NCBI GenBank assembly: GCA_932294295.1
Contig: OW028580.1
Coordinates: 12,615,374 to 12,679,373 of the forward strand
Reading direction: 5' to 3'
Source of the DNA: Alitta virens
Taxonomy: Eukaryota > Annelida > Polychaeta > Phyllodocida > Nereididae
Length of the DNA: 64,000 nucleotides
Of this stretch, positions 32,456 through 44,000 are shown in pieces (position 1 is the stretch's first letter; each line of letters opens with the position of its first letter). The translations under genes were made by a program, and so were the position numbers. A model generated the notes under the pieces. The model searched no databases. It was given only the letters and a program-made list of their open reading frames with translations, and was not told the origin of the DNA.

Positions 32456-34746
32456 TTTTGCCAAGTCAATCAAACTTACTAAAGCCATCAAGCACTACAT
32501 CAAAGAAAGATCTGAATAATGAAGAACTTAAAAAGTTAGGAATTTTAAATTTATCTTCTCATTTTAAAATCAAAAGCCACCATGCAAACTTACTTCAGAA
32601 AGGTCTATCCTTTGTTCCTGTCCAGAAGAATACTCCAACAGAACAATTTTCATCTGGTATTGACAAATTTGTAAGAAATCTGAAAATAAAATTCACAAAT
32701 TTCAACTTTAACCAACAACAGGTCAGTAAATTCAAAATTCCATCAAATTACATACCTTATCCTGGGTCCTACCCACCGGATATTGATCAGCTATCCATCT
32801 TGCTGAAACAGGAACTGAGGAAAATACCTGAAAAAGTAAACATCAAAGAAAATTTAACCAAAGAAGATAGGAATGCCATCAAAGAATTAAAGGACAAATC
32901 CGACATAGTAATTAAGTCAGCAGACAAAGGGTCAGCCATTGTTATTATGGATAGGAAAGATTATGTCTTTGAAGCTGAACGGCAACTAAAAATCAATAGA
33001 CATTACAGGGAAATAGATGAACCCCAGTTCCCTAGGAACTGTGAAATTTTCAATAGAATTTTAAATGAGATGAAACTCAAAGGCCTTATTTCAAGCAAGG
33101 AGATAAACTTCCTAAGAACTACCCAAGATGCAAGAGAACGTATCTTTTATTTATTACCTAAAATCCACAAAGAAACAAACAAGTGGACTGTTCCTGACAA
33201 AATACCACCGGGGAGGCCTATAGTAAGTGATGTAAATTCTGAGTCATACGCAATTTCTAAATTTATTGATTATCACTTGGCTCCATATGCAACCAGCCAT
33301 CCAGCATATGTAAAAAACACTTATGATTTCTTGGATAAAATTCAAACTATTAAAACTCATCCAAATGCTCTTTTAATTTCCCTAGATGTAGACTTTCATC
33401 TATATACCAACATTGACAATGAAATGGGTATCAGGGCTGTAACTGAAAAATTTGCTACAGACCCAAAACCTATTCATAAGTACATCATTAAATTACTCCG
33501 TTTATCCCTAGAAGGAAATGACTTTATCTTTGATGGCAAACATTATTTACAGGTTTCTGGTACAGCTATGGGTAAGAAGTTTGCTCCTCACTACGCCGAT
33601 ATAACTATGGCATATTGGGAGGCAAACAATCTTACTAGATGTGAAAACCAACCTAGAATTTATCTGAGATATTTAGATGACATTTTTATGATCTGGGAAC
33701 ATCCAAGAGAAACCTTTGATGATTTTTTCAATGTTCTGAACACTGCTCATCCCAATATAAAACTCAAATCTAACATCCAGGAAACTGAACTAGAATTCCT
33801 GGATGTCCTAATTTACAAGGGTGACATCTTTAACCAGTCTGGTACTTTCGACACTAAAGTATATTTCAAACCCACTGATTCACATGCATTGCTCCACAAA
33901 CAATCATTCCACCCAAATCATACCTTTGCTGGAATCATTAAGTCACAACTAGTTAGATTTGGTCGAATCTGCCAATTAGAAAAAGATTTCGATGAGGCCA
34001 CCAGCATCTTGTTTAGGGCACTTTATCCCAGGGGCTACTCGAAGAGATTCCTCAGAGACATCAAGTCCAAAACCAAGGTCCAGTTCTTTCCTCCAGACCA
34101 CCTCACAGGCATGAAACCCTGCAAGAGACCACGCTGCAGCCTCTGCAAATATGTCAACACAGACAAAACTGTCAACACAAGTTCAAAGGAGGTAAAACTT
34201 TTTGCTAATGGGAATTGCGACACCCAAGTCGCCATTTATCTAATAAGCTGTAAGCAATGTCCACAGACACATTATATGGGCCAAACAATCAATCTTAGAG
34301 GGAGAATACTCAGTCACCTAAGCTCAATCAGAAAAAACAGTGACAAGAAGGTACACCAGCATTTTAAGTCTCCCAACCACAGTTTAGCTGATATTTCAAT
34401 CACCATCTTGGAAATACCAAAATCTAATAAACAACAATTGTTAGATAGAGTAGAAAAGCAGTGGATTCGGAAAATTGACTCATTTCATCAGGGTTTAAAT
34501 TCAGATTTAGGCAACACTCAAGGGGATGTTTGCACATTCATATTGCAACACCATCCCACTTCTCAACGACTAGTTAAAATTGCAAGGGACTGGTTAGATG
34601 ATTTTAAATCAAACTCATCAAGGTTCAAAAAACACCCAGTCACTATTATAAAAGCAAATGCTAGAAACAAGAATCTATCACAGCACTTAGTTAGAGCTAT
34701 GCTAAAAGACCCCAATCCAGAAGATCCAGATCTTCCTTCTACATAA
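32446..34746 (+). CDS. Penelope ORF2: reverse transcriptase with GIY-YIG endonuclease
   Basis: The frame is open for 766 codons to TAA 34744-34746. The first in-frame codons are not ATG, so translation probably depends on ORF1 (frameshift or reinitiation). RT motifs in order: an early K-S-A-D-K-G-S-A block near residue 163, S-L-D-V-D with L-Y-T-N-I near 313 (motif A Asp), G-T-A-M-G-K-K-F-A-P near 370, R-Y-L-D-D-I-F near 408 (catalytic DD) and L-E-F-L-D-V near 449. A Cys-rich C-K-R-P-R-C-S-L-C motif near 560 leads into a GIY-YIG nuclease: A-I-Y-L-I, H-Y-M-G-Q-T, a following Arg and His, and the late Glu in V-E-K-Q-W-I. This is the usual domain order of endonuclease-bearing Penelope elements, with all key catalytic residues present. 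Confidence 0.92.
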   Translation, partial: FKLILPSQSNLLKPSSTTSKKDLNNEELKKLGILNLSSHFKIKSHHANLLQKGLSFVPVQKNTPTEQFSSGIDKFVRNLKIKFTNFNFNQQQVSKFKIPSNYIPYPGSYPPDIDQLSILLKQELRKIPEKVNIKENLTKEDRNAIKELKDKSDIVIKSADKGSAIVIMDRKDYVFEAERQLKINRHYREIDEPQFPRNCEIFNRILNEMKLKGLISSKEINFLRTTQDARERIFYLLPKIHKETNKWTVPDKIPPGRPIVSDVNSESYAISKFIDYHLAPYATSHPAYVKNTYDFLDKIQTIKTHPNALLISLDVDFHLYTNIDNEMGIRAVTEKFATDPKPIHKYIIKLLRLSLEGNDFIFDGKHYLQVSGTAMGKKFAPHYADITMAYWEANNLTRCENQPRIYLRYLDDIFMIWEHPRETFDDFFNVLNTAHPNIKLKSNIQETELEFLDVLIYKGDIFNQSGTFDTKVYFKPTDSHALLHKQSFHPNHTFAGIIKSQLVRFGRICQLEKDFDEATSILFRALYPRGYSKRFLRDIKSKTKVQFFPPDHLTGMKPCKRPRCSLCKYVNTDKTVNTSSKEVKLFANGNCDTQVAIYLISCKQCPQTHYMGQTINLRGRILSHLSSIRKNSDKKVHQHFKSPNHSLADISITILEIPKSNKQQLLDRVEKQWIRKIDSFHQGLNSDLGNTQGDVCTFILQHHPTSQRLVKIARDWLDDFKSNSSRFKKHPVTIIKANARNKNLSQHLVRAMLKDPNPEDPDLPST

Positions 34747-34883
34747 ATCTCCCCAAATTTACTTATATTGTTTTCTGACACAAACCCACCAAGTGGTCAT
34801 ATCTTAAGTACTTGTGCCAGTGCATTTGTCAGGTATTTAGGTTGGGAATAAATTCAGGATTAAAACCAATTTATTGGCATTTA

Positions 34884-34955
34884 AACCCTGAACCCTAACC
34901 CTAACCCTGACCCTAACCCCAACCCTAACCCTAACCCTAACCCTAACCCTAACCC
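34884..34955 (+). repeat. Telomeric-type tract at the Penelope 3' end (tract 3)
   Basis: CCCTAA units with CCCTGA and CCCCAA variants directly follow the Penelope tail. The variant order at the start is the same as at 26344-26391 and 35057-35116, so tail and tract were copied together. Confidence 0.95.
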
Positions 34956-35116
34956 AGCATCCCTGTAGCCCCCTATAGCCCACTCTGTGCCAGTGCATTT
35001 GTCAGGTATTTAGGTTGGGAATAAATTCAGGATTAAAACCAATTTATTGGCATTTAAACCCTGAACCCTAACCCTAACCCTGACCCTAACCCCAACCCTA
35101 ACCCTAACCCTAACCC
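34956..35116 (+). repeat. LTR fragment, short Penelope tail (copy 3) and telomeric tract
   Basis: 34956-34987 is a 32-base piece of the gypsy LTR. It switches, with a 2-base overlap, to the last ~74 bases of the Penelope tail (34986-35059), followed by another CCCTAA-type tract (35057-35116) and then the rest of the LTR. Confidence 0.9.
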
Positions 35117-35286
35117 AGCATCCCTATAGCCCACTCTGGCCAATAGGAACCCAACCACACCCCTATCATGTGCACCCTTACTGGGGCATAGGAAATGCCC
35201 CACATTCTAGGTCAACACTCCACACAGAGGTCACTGGGGTCATGGGAACCGGTAACATTAAAAAAAACGGATTCCAGGTCATCACA
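35117..35286 (-). repeat. 5' LTR of the gypsy element, outer part
   Basis: Matches 7829-8009 of the 3' LTR, with a short deletion near its beginning and scattered substitutions. It ends ...GTCATCACA and is followed by AATG, the target duplication also seen at 7706-7709. Confidence 0.9.
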
Positions 35287-35290
35287 AATG

Positions 35291-36185
35291 TCAGCCTGTT
35301 CAACCCATGTAAATATTGGTTGCACCCAGATCATGTGACTAGCTCATAAATATTAATTAGCTACATTTTTCGTTACTTCGTAAGGATGAGTACTTCTCAA
35401 TGGCCAAGGCCACTGAAATAAAATAAATGGGTCAAAAGCAAGAAGAATAAAATAAAATTGCCGCTATAACTAACAATAATTGTGTGCACAAACGAGGTAA
35501 CCTCATTAAAGAGGATTGGTAAGCTTAGAAGATCCAAATAATTCTGTTCCAGGCCCAAGTGTGTGTAATCACGATGCATCAGTGTGACCCCTGGTAAAAG
35601 AACTGAATTATTTTATGCGAGACCATTAAATCATTATCATATCTTATTGGTGCCAATTTGATACTAATTTCTCCGGTTATGATTAATTATGATAATTGAC
35701 GTTTAAGACAATTTTCTCCAGTTATTTTAGATAAAAATAGATCTATTTAAATAAAGGACACTCCCTGCATTTTAATTTCTGGTGATAAATTGAACAGGTC
35801 ACTGGGATTTTTGCCAGAAGTGATCACACTGGAGAACAGTATTTTGGAAATAGCCTGTTTTTCAAAATTGTGTGAATTTATACAGATTTTCAATCACTAT
35901 TGTTCAACGTTGCAGGTAAATATACTAGTTAGCTTATTTATTTATTACGTAAAACGTTTCATTAAAAAAAAATTGTTTACAATATTATGTGAGAAAATGA
36001 TTTCAATTAAGGTCTCAGTGGGGGGGGGGGGGGGCTTTGCTTTTGAATCGGTTTGAGTGGACTGGTTAACCTTGAAGAGCTTTTTTTTAACCCTCAGCGA
36101 ACGCAGTTCGAAAAGGGTTTTTATTATCATCAATGTCCGTCCGACGGGAAACGGTTGGGCAGGAGGGCAGGCGGACGGGCAGGCG
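35291..36185. other. Intergenic, no gene seen
   Basis: AT-rich DNA with a poly-G run at about 36020-36034. The frames around it are short and unsupported. Confidence 0.5.
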
Positions 36186-36870
36186 GGCGTAACACCTATG
36201 TTTCCAGAAGCAGAACTCGAACACTAATACACTTACCCCCAACAAAATTTTGTACGGTAATACTCTATATGGCCTAGTGGTGCCTTTTGATAGTCACATT
36301 GACATATGTTGGCTATGTTTAACAAAATTTGGAAAAAATAGAAAAGTTTTATTTTTGTTTCTGGAGCAGAACTCTGACACAAGTGCACCTACATGCTTAA
36401 AACTGTGTCATAATATGCATAAAATAGTGTAGTGTTGCCTTTTAGGGGTCTCATGGCCGTAAATACTATAGAATTTTCAAAATTAGGGCAAAATAGGGAA
36501 AATTCCTCCTTTTTCAAACTCCATATAAAAGACACTTTTTACCTTACATCAATGAAATTTTATTAATAACATATCTAAATTATAGCATTTTTACTTTTTA
36601 AACTTCATTTTTATATTAATTTCATGCTAATTACAAAATAATGGAAAATCTGTGTTAAATTGGGTTTTCGGAGCAGAACTCATTAATGCCCTTACCCGAA
36701 CAAAATTGTATATGTTATTACTCTATATAGCTTAGCTGTGCATTTTGATAGTCACATTGACATATCTGAGCTGTGTTTTAAAATATTTAGAGAAATGAAA
36801 AAAAAAAAAAACATACAAATTTCTGTTTCCAGAGCAGGACTCACACACTACTGCACCTACATCGTACAAA
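36186..36870 (-). repeat. Dispersed repeat family, copies C and D
   Basis: Two consecutive minus-orientation copies, around 36190-36400 and 36660-36870, each with GGAGCAGAACTC on the plus strand, CACTTACCC or GCACCTACAT, ACTCTATATGG-type and GTCACATTGACATAT blocks. A further weaker repeat continues to about 37080. Confidence 0.65.
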
Positions 36871-37499
36871 ACTTTGTAAGAATATATCTAAAATAGTGTA
36901 GAGATACCTTTTTGGGGTTTCATGGCCATTTATGACAGATCATTTTATTTAATAAGGAAAATATGAAAATTTGGACAGGTATTCTTTCAAACCCAAAATG
37001 ACTCTATGATCCTTACATCAGTAACATTTTGCCAATGATATATCTAGATTATAGTACTTTCACTTTTAAGCTTCTTTTGGACATTTGTTTCATCATTATT
37101 TTTTGGAAAATCTGGAAAAAATGCTAAAAATTGTGTTGCTTACTTCATATACCTTTGCATCGCATACTTAGCAATGACAGCTGTAAATGTTGTACAATTC
37201 ATGTGCAATTATTAAATATTTGATCATAGTATTGCCATGCTCAACCCATTCAATAGTTTTTGTTTATAATTAGCAATTTTATAATAATTTGTTGCATGAT
37301 GGTCTATATTTCTTTCACTTGACTCCAACACTTATTATTTTTTTCTTCATATACGCCTGTAAAGTGTTTGGTAATACTAATTTAATGCAAATCAGCAACC
37401 CAACAATTCAGTAACTGATGGGAATATTGCAATTGATAATATTTAGTTCCTTCAGTTGCCAGCTAAATTTAAACAGCGAGGAAAACATTTTTTGACTTA

Positions 37500-37652
37500 C
37501 CGTTGGGTCCCGGGTTCGATTCCCGGTCGAGCCTAAGTTGGATGGCTGTTTCATCCTTCGTCTCATTGCCATGGTCTCTGCCTGTCCTAATTAGCCCAAC
37601 TGGTGCAGAAATACAGGACGTAAAGCCCGAATCACACACACACACACACACG
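37500..37652 (+). repeat. 5'-truncated tRNA-derived SINE with (CA)n tail
   Basis: Begins within a tRNA-like T arm (GGGTTCGATTCCCGGT, B box). The body matches the complete SINE at 54789-54971 (GTTGGATGGCTGTTTCATCC through CAGGACGTAAAGCCC) and ends in a CA repeat. The A-box half is missing. Confidence 0.85.
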
Positions 37653-38559
37653 TATCATTCCTTTAAGATTTGGTATTTATTTGTATTTAGACTTTATTTA
37701 TTTAAATACAAGTAAATAAAAACCTTGAAGGTTAATTTTGTATGAAATAATACCCAACATCTTTATTTGACATAAAATTTTTGCTGAATTTCATATATAT
37801 TCCTTATGATCATTGCCATAGCCCATATATGACTATTTTGGACATATAAATGACAATCTTAGTTGAAGATTAGTTAAGGGAACTTGCTATTGTGTTGATT
37901 TTTCTAGTGAACTCAATACTCCTTATTGTGCATAAAATATTTAAAACAGAAAAATTAAATGGCAAGAAAAGAATAGAGAATACTTTTTATGCTCACTTGG
38001 CTTTACTCTGAACATAATGGATTGTTGTTAATACAGGGTTCCTGCGAATTTACTTTCATAACATGTAAGATATTTGCTAGACATTATAATATCATGCACA
38101 CATTAAAAATAAGACCACTAATATAGTGATATACACCAATATATTTAATTTCATAGTAAAAAAAACAATCAGGGCTATTAAGCAATAAAATAAATGCAGT
38201 TCTTGCGTACTTAAAAAAAGTTCATAATTTATATTCATTTATATTTACCAAATCGTCTGAATATTACAATGTAGATGTTAATATCCAAGTATATTTGCAT
38301 CAAAATAGGAAAAAGTAAGACATAAATGGGCCTTAATTAAAAGAATAATAATGTAACACTTTTTCAGACTTTTTTTATAACCCATGGGAACACTATTATT
38401 TTACACTTGACAGAATAAAATGAACAAATGAAGAAATTCAAGAGTTAAAAAAAAAGGACATCTTAGACTCTAATTAGCATTGCATAACAGGCTATGTAGG
38501 CCAAGTGGCAATTGTTTTGGTTCAGTGCACACACTATATAAACACTCAAGAATTGTTAT

Positions 38560-39005
38560 TTTTGTAAAACATAGCCAATATATGTCAATGTGGCTATCAC
38601 AAGACACCATTAGGCCATATAGAGTGTTACTGTGAAAAATTTCATTAGGGTAAGTACATTAATTAGTGTTAGAGTTCAGCTCTAGGAACGAAAGTGTGTG
38701 TTAGTCTGGAAATGAAAGTGTAACGCCCACCTTCCTGCCTGTTGGATGAACACATAACAATTTTAATGATGCCTGTGTGCTATATGGGGAATTCGCTGAG
38801 GTTTTAGCTGCAGTGCAGCCTATTTTTTTTATCACAGCTCGTCCAGTGGGTGGTTGGGCAAGCATAAAACTTTATTTTTTGGCCTAGTGCTGCCTTTTGA
38901 TAGTCACATTGACATATCTCTAGACTATGTTTTACAAAAGTTCGAATTTTTTTTTCTTAATTACCTTTTTCTGTTTCCGGAGCAGAACTCTGGCACTACT
39001 GCACC
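38560..39005 (+). repeat. Dispersed repeat family, copies E (plus) and F (minus)
   Basis: 38570-38700 matches copy B; 38710-38830 matches copy A in inverse orientation; 38880-39000 is a minus-oriented piece with GGAGCAGAACTCTGGCACTACTGCACC. A related fragment lies at about 40380-40640. Confidence 0.65.
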
Positions 39006-40990
39006 CACAGGTTTGTCATAATAGAGCGGAAAGCAAACAAATTCTGCAGAAAAGCAGCAGAATTTGTGAGCTGATGCTCCGGTAATTTGTGCAGGCAAGT
39101 TGTTGAATGTTGGTTAGGTAAAAGAAATCTCACAAATGTGTCACAAATTCTGACTTCTGGGGTCACGTGACCTCCATATTGTGTAATGAATCGGCTCGAT
39201 CTGACATTAGAAATAATACTGTAATGTTCAATTTGTGACAAAATTAACAGACTTGCTGATCGTAAAAAGTGACGAAATGGCAGAAATTTGGCTTTCCTGT
39301 TCATAAGATTGTTTGCATTGTCACGATGCCATTGATAAATGTTGGAGGCATCACAAAATTATAAGAAATACATTTAGTGAACGTGTGAATTATAACAAAC
39401 ACAACATTTACAATTGAAATTGATCAACATCGTAGGGGACTTTTGCAAACACATTTGTAAACAATTTGGCTGTTAAGTGCTGACAGATCTTGAAGTTGGA
39501 AGATTAATCAGCTCAAATTCACAATAGAATTTGGAGGTCATGCAATGTAATTTGTACACTTGACTTGTAAGTTGTAGTAGAATTAGTTGTTAGCTTGCGA
39601 ATTACTCGCACTTGAGTCACAGAGCCTAGCCCAGCCTAGCCCCAAGTTCCCCAGTCAGTGTGAAACGCCTCCTCCGTCAGTGGCATGGTTATCCAGGGCT
39701 AAGCTCAGCCTACAGTACAGGGAGGCACTACGACAGTAGCAGTAGCATATGAGCATATTAAAAGACAATAAGATAAATCATTGTCATTGTGGTCAGATAT
39801 TAGGCCTACACGATGCCTGTATTTTGACCAGTTCCCAAAATGTTCATAGAATGGGAAAGAATGTGTTGCTCTGATGAAAATATATTTCAGCATCCACTAA
39901 GCATAGCCACAATAAACAAAATCTCAGATAATAATATACGAAATTGCTAATTTTATGGTGAGATAGTGCACAATTCAAAATGCCCTGATCTGGTTGTAAC
40001 AATACAAAGTATTTATCCTTTGGAAGTTAACATGCCAGATATGTGGACTGTAAATTTTCTAATGTAAGAATTGTCAGAGTGGTGGCTCTCTGTGATGATC
40101 AATCCAAAGGCCGCAGAACCCTTAACTTTTAAATGAATTAATTACGGCCATCATGCAAAAAAAAAAGCATGGGTTTTTTTTTTAAACGTGTGTGGATTAT
40201 TAGTCTATCGTGTAAAAAAATTGAATTAAGGGACAAATCAAGTGATGTTCCATAAACAACAGATTTTCAACAATGTTGACAGTATATAATTCACATTAAA
40301 GTTCAACATCGTTTCTATGTTGCCTAAAGTTATAGCTTTTCGCTATCTTCTGACAGTGGCAGATAATATATTATATTATGTTTAAGGAGTGTAGCGGTGC
40401 CTTTTGAGGGTTTCATGGCCATATATTATATTGAATTGTTATATGGGAAAAATGTCTTATATTTTCACACTTCCATATTACAGACACTATTAATCCCACA
40501 GGTGAAGTTTTGCAAATAATATCTGAATTATAGCTTTTTACTTTTTAAACTTAATTTTTATGTCCATTACATACTTTTTTCATACTGATAATGGAAAATC
40601 TGGAAAAAAGCTAAAATCTGTGTTTCTGAAGCAGGCCTCAACAATTATGCATGACCCAAACGAGTTATCATACTGGGAGGAAAAACTGTGAAAGATGATT
40701 TTTCCTAACCTACATGTATGCATGAAATTTTGCAGGAATGCATTTTTAAGACCCCAGAGTCTGGTGCTCACCATTACACCCCAACTACCCTTTTGCAGGT
40801 CCCTTGACTTAAGTCCCTACCACAGGTACTTGAAAACTACGAAGCCCCTTGGAGCGCATGTCACTCAAAATATTAATTTTCACGTTCACTCATGATTGTT
40901 GCGTTTCCATTGCATTCCCACATGATTATTTCATCAAATAATTTGCATTTTTTTTATAATGTCTGCCTATGTAGGAAGAATAAGACAACA
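39006..40990. other. Upstream region of the receptor gene
   Basis: No gene recognised. Frames such as 38996-39304 (minus) and 40695-40895 (plus) are short and lack family signatures. Part of the dispersed repeat family is present at 40380-40640. Confidence 0.45.
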
Positions 40991-41004
40991 AGGCACATTG
41001 ACCT

Positions 41005-41010
41005 TATAAA
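41005..41010 (+). promoter_or_regulatory. TATA box candidate of the receptor gene
   Basis: TATAAA lies 66 bases before the start codon of the receptor. A transcript starting about 25-30 bases downstream would have a leader of roughly 40 bases. This is positional evidence only. Confidence 0.4.
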
Positions 41011-41075
41011 GAGACAAATTTCATTGCCCCTGCGGGCACTGGTGAATTCGAGAAGACATTCTCAGTGACTGTAAC

Positions 41076-44000
41076 ATGAAGCTAAATGTACTTTTCATAA
41101 CCATTTTATGTGTAATTAATTACAGTGAACTATGGTCATATAATACTCATAATAATAAATCTAACAGCCTTTCTGGCAAAAATTTAGAACAACATTGGAA
41201 GAAATATGTTCAGCAATGGCTGTTCAACCACTTAAAATATTTTTCAAAGACCGGATTTCTGAACATTCAGAGGGATATTTTTATATTGATAGAAAATATT
41301 TGGATGATATGCTTTGATACAAGTCACTACACGTCTTGTGGAGGAAAAAGGACAGGACTATGCAATTCTTTGCAAATGAATATCAATAATTTTGATAAAT
41401 GTGAATGGAAATTAGAGGTTCCAGATAATTTGTGCCTGAATATATCAATTGTGGACCTTCCACAAAGCGATCCATTTATAAACATTTCTTTTGAATTAGC
41501 AATCAGAAATGTAACTGAAGAAAATGACTATCACACAATAATTATAACCCAGAAATATGAACCATTGGATATAGTGACTAACACTTCATCAGTTACTGTT
41601 ACCTTTCAAATGTTACAACTATTCACTTACTCACATTTCCATATTATCTTTCAAGCTAAAGAATGCAATGTGATGATAAGCAAAAACATTGTAGAAATGC
41701 CCACTGACAAAATGTTACATTTCCCAAACATGAAGCCACATTGTTGGTTTCCACAAATAGCTGTGACTGAGTATCATGCATTGGTGAGGACTGAGATCGG
41801 ATCATTGGCCCACATTTTTGTACAATGCAGTGTGTTAAGTAAAGGTCTTAGTTTGTATGATGGACCTTCTATGTGGGCACCATCAATCAAAAGGAAGTGT
41901 TCTAGAAAGGCTTTAGTAAAGGTAAAGGCTAGTACATTTCAGCTCTACATGATATTTAGGCATATGCATCATGTGAAGGGCCTCTTTTATGTGACTTATA
42001 GCTCTCACTATAAAGATAACAGTGTTGAGGTTCTTAAACTTCCGACAGATGAAGACTTTTGGATATCTTGGAATTTTGAAAATACGTCAATTATTGAATA
42101 CCAGAGAATGGTAGTTATTCATGAAGCAAGTGGGCATAGCCTGAATTACAAACTATTCATTAGCCCATCATCCACAGGAGCTCAAGGACATTTGTGTCAG
42201 TATGGTGGGCTAGTGATAAAGAATAAACTTGACACTGAACGCTTTAATAATATTGGTCCATTGTGCTCGACAAACAATGCTCAGCTGTTACAAAATGTTA
42301 CATTACCATCACATAACAATCAGGTTGCTATCATTATATACCATTATGGACTGTCATATTCACAAAGTGGTAAAATAGTCTTCCTGCAGCAAAGCTTGAG
42401 ATGCAATGGAATAATAAACCCATGTGCTGTTTGTAAAAATATGGCCAATTTGTTATATGTTATAATGTCACAATTTCTGACTTCTTTTGACATTAGATGT
42501 GATGGATATCCACGCATACTACTTAAAAGCCAATGTCTCATTGTACCTGTGGTTATTAATGAAGCAGTCACTTACAATGACAGTTGTGAGTTTGTTATCT
42601 TAACATATCCATTGAACCGCCTAGAATTTCTGACCACGCATAGATATATTTATAATCCACGCTTGCCAAGCAGCAGACCCTCTGTATCTTATCAAACTCA
42701 TTCAAAGATTATAAATAAACTTGATTCCCCAATTTTGGAATTCTCATTTAGCCAAGTATCCTCTGCTTTGAAGTTTGCTGTGCGATTTACAATTTTTCGC
42801 AAGGCTGTTATGCATATTGTTGCTGAGATTCATAAAAACAGTGTCTGTGAACACATTTTCATGAATCCTGCACTAGTGACACAAGACATGCTTGAGTTTG
42901 TTGGAATATGTTTCAAATTTCAAATACCCTTACAAAGCATGAATGGACCATATGCTTTTAAACTACTTTTTTCTGAGGAAATAGAAAACATTCAAGAATA
43001 TTTTAATCGTTTCCTCATTGTTGCTTTTATTGAAGGACAACATCACAATCATAACCAAACTCCTTCAGAAACCTTTCTGGAAATGAATGTCAAGGATGAG
43101 GTATACAGCAATGATGAACCACTTACATTTCAATTTACGTCCCTACAAATGCCATTGGTTTGGAAGAGTTATGGTCAGTTTCTATCTATATCTTTAAAAA
43201 CTGACAAGCACTTGCAGCAAAACATGTCCTTGACACTTATGGCAATAGCTATTTTTGATGAATTTGCTGTTTTAAGTTATATGGTTACCGGGGTAATGGT
43301 AACTGATAATGATTATTGCCATAAAAATAGTTCACATCATGATGAATATTATGAAAGATGTTTTAGCATACATTCTAACTTTTCTGGAACATGGACTTCA
43401 GCAAGTGACACATGCCAGCAAAGAGGAGGCTACCTGTGGTCAGTGAACAATGAAGATGAATGGAAAATGACACTACAATCACCTAAAATTCTCATCTTGT
43501 TAAATACTTTCATGGTGCAAACACTAAATTCTGTCAATGCAATAAAGTACATGAGAACTGCACATGTTATGTTTCTTGGACATATGTCAGCAGGCAAGGT
43601 AGGTAAAGCCTAATCCCTATACATGTGTGACCCTTGTCTTTGCAGTCTGTACTGTTTGTGGTTTATAATTTCCATCACAGTGTTCCATGTATTGCACTGC
43701 AGCAGCTCGTTTTGGTCAGTGTATGGAATGACTCTTCAGCTTTGTTCCAGTGAATTGGATTTGCCTATTGTCTATTATCATAATCTGTATTGGCATTTAC
43801 ATGTTCATGTTAACATTACATTGATTTGTGTGTTTGTGTATATTTTGTATATTGGCCAATACATTTTATTCTATTCTATTCTATTCTAGAGCACAAAGTC
43901 AGATGTGTTAATATTATCAACCGTACTGTCCATTTAATCAATCAGACAGTATCCCTTTAACCTAATAAGAATAGAACAGTAGATTGTTTAGTTTGCATAT

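Larger units (their letters stand above)
27640..34955 (+). mobile_element. Penelope-like element with NADAR-SGNH ORF1
   Basis: Features in order: promoter-like and hammerhead-like sequence (27850-27922), four 280-bp tandem repeats (28179-29290), ORF1 (29904-32455), ORF2 with Penelope-type RT and GIY-YIG endonuclease (32446-34746), a 137-base 3' tail and a CCCTAA-type tract (34884-34955). The 5' border is an estimate based on the promoter-like region. The 3' border is defined by three copies of the tail. The whole complex sits inside the 5' LTR of the gypsy element, so it arrived later. ORF2 is intact; the N-terminal part of ORF1 is disrupted. Confidence 0.85.
7706..35290 (-). mobile_element. 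Ty3/gypsy-type LTR retrotransposon, decayed, with nested insertions
   Basis: A minus-strand element is bounded by an LTR at 7710-8009 and a matching LTR that begins at 25762 and ends at 35286. AATG flanks both outer ends (7706-7709 and 35287-35290), which is a target-site duplication. In transcription order it has primer-binding site, gag with zinc knuckle, retropepsin, reverse transcriptase, RNase H, integrase, a third ORF and a polypurine tract. The integrase-after-RNase-H order places it in the Ty3/gypsy group. Two foldback elements interrupt pol and a Penelope-like complex interrupts the 5' LTR. Without these insertions it would be about 10 kb. Several stops, a frameshift and an integrase deletion show that this copy is dead, although its LTRs are nearly identical. 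Confidence 0.9.

Noticed and set aside
37500..37652. tRNA gene
   Set aside because: Only the T arm is present and the body matches the SINE at 54789, so it is a SINE fragment.
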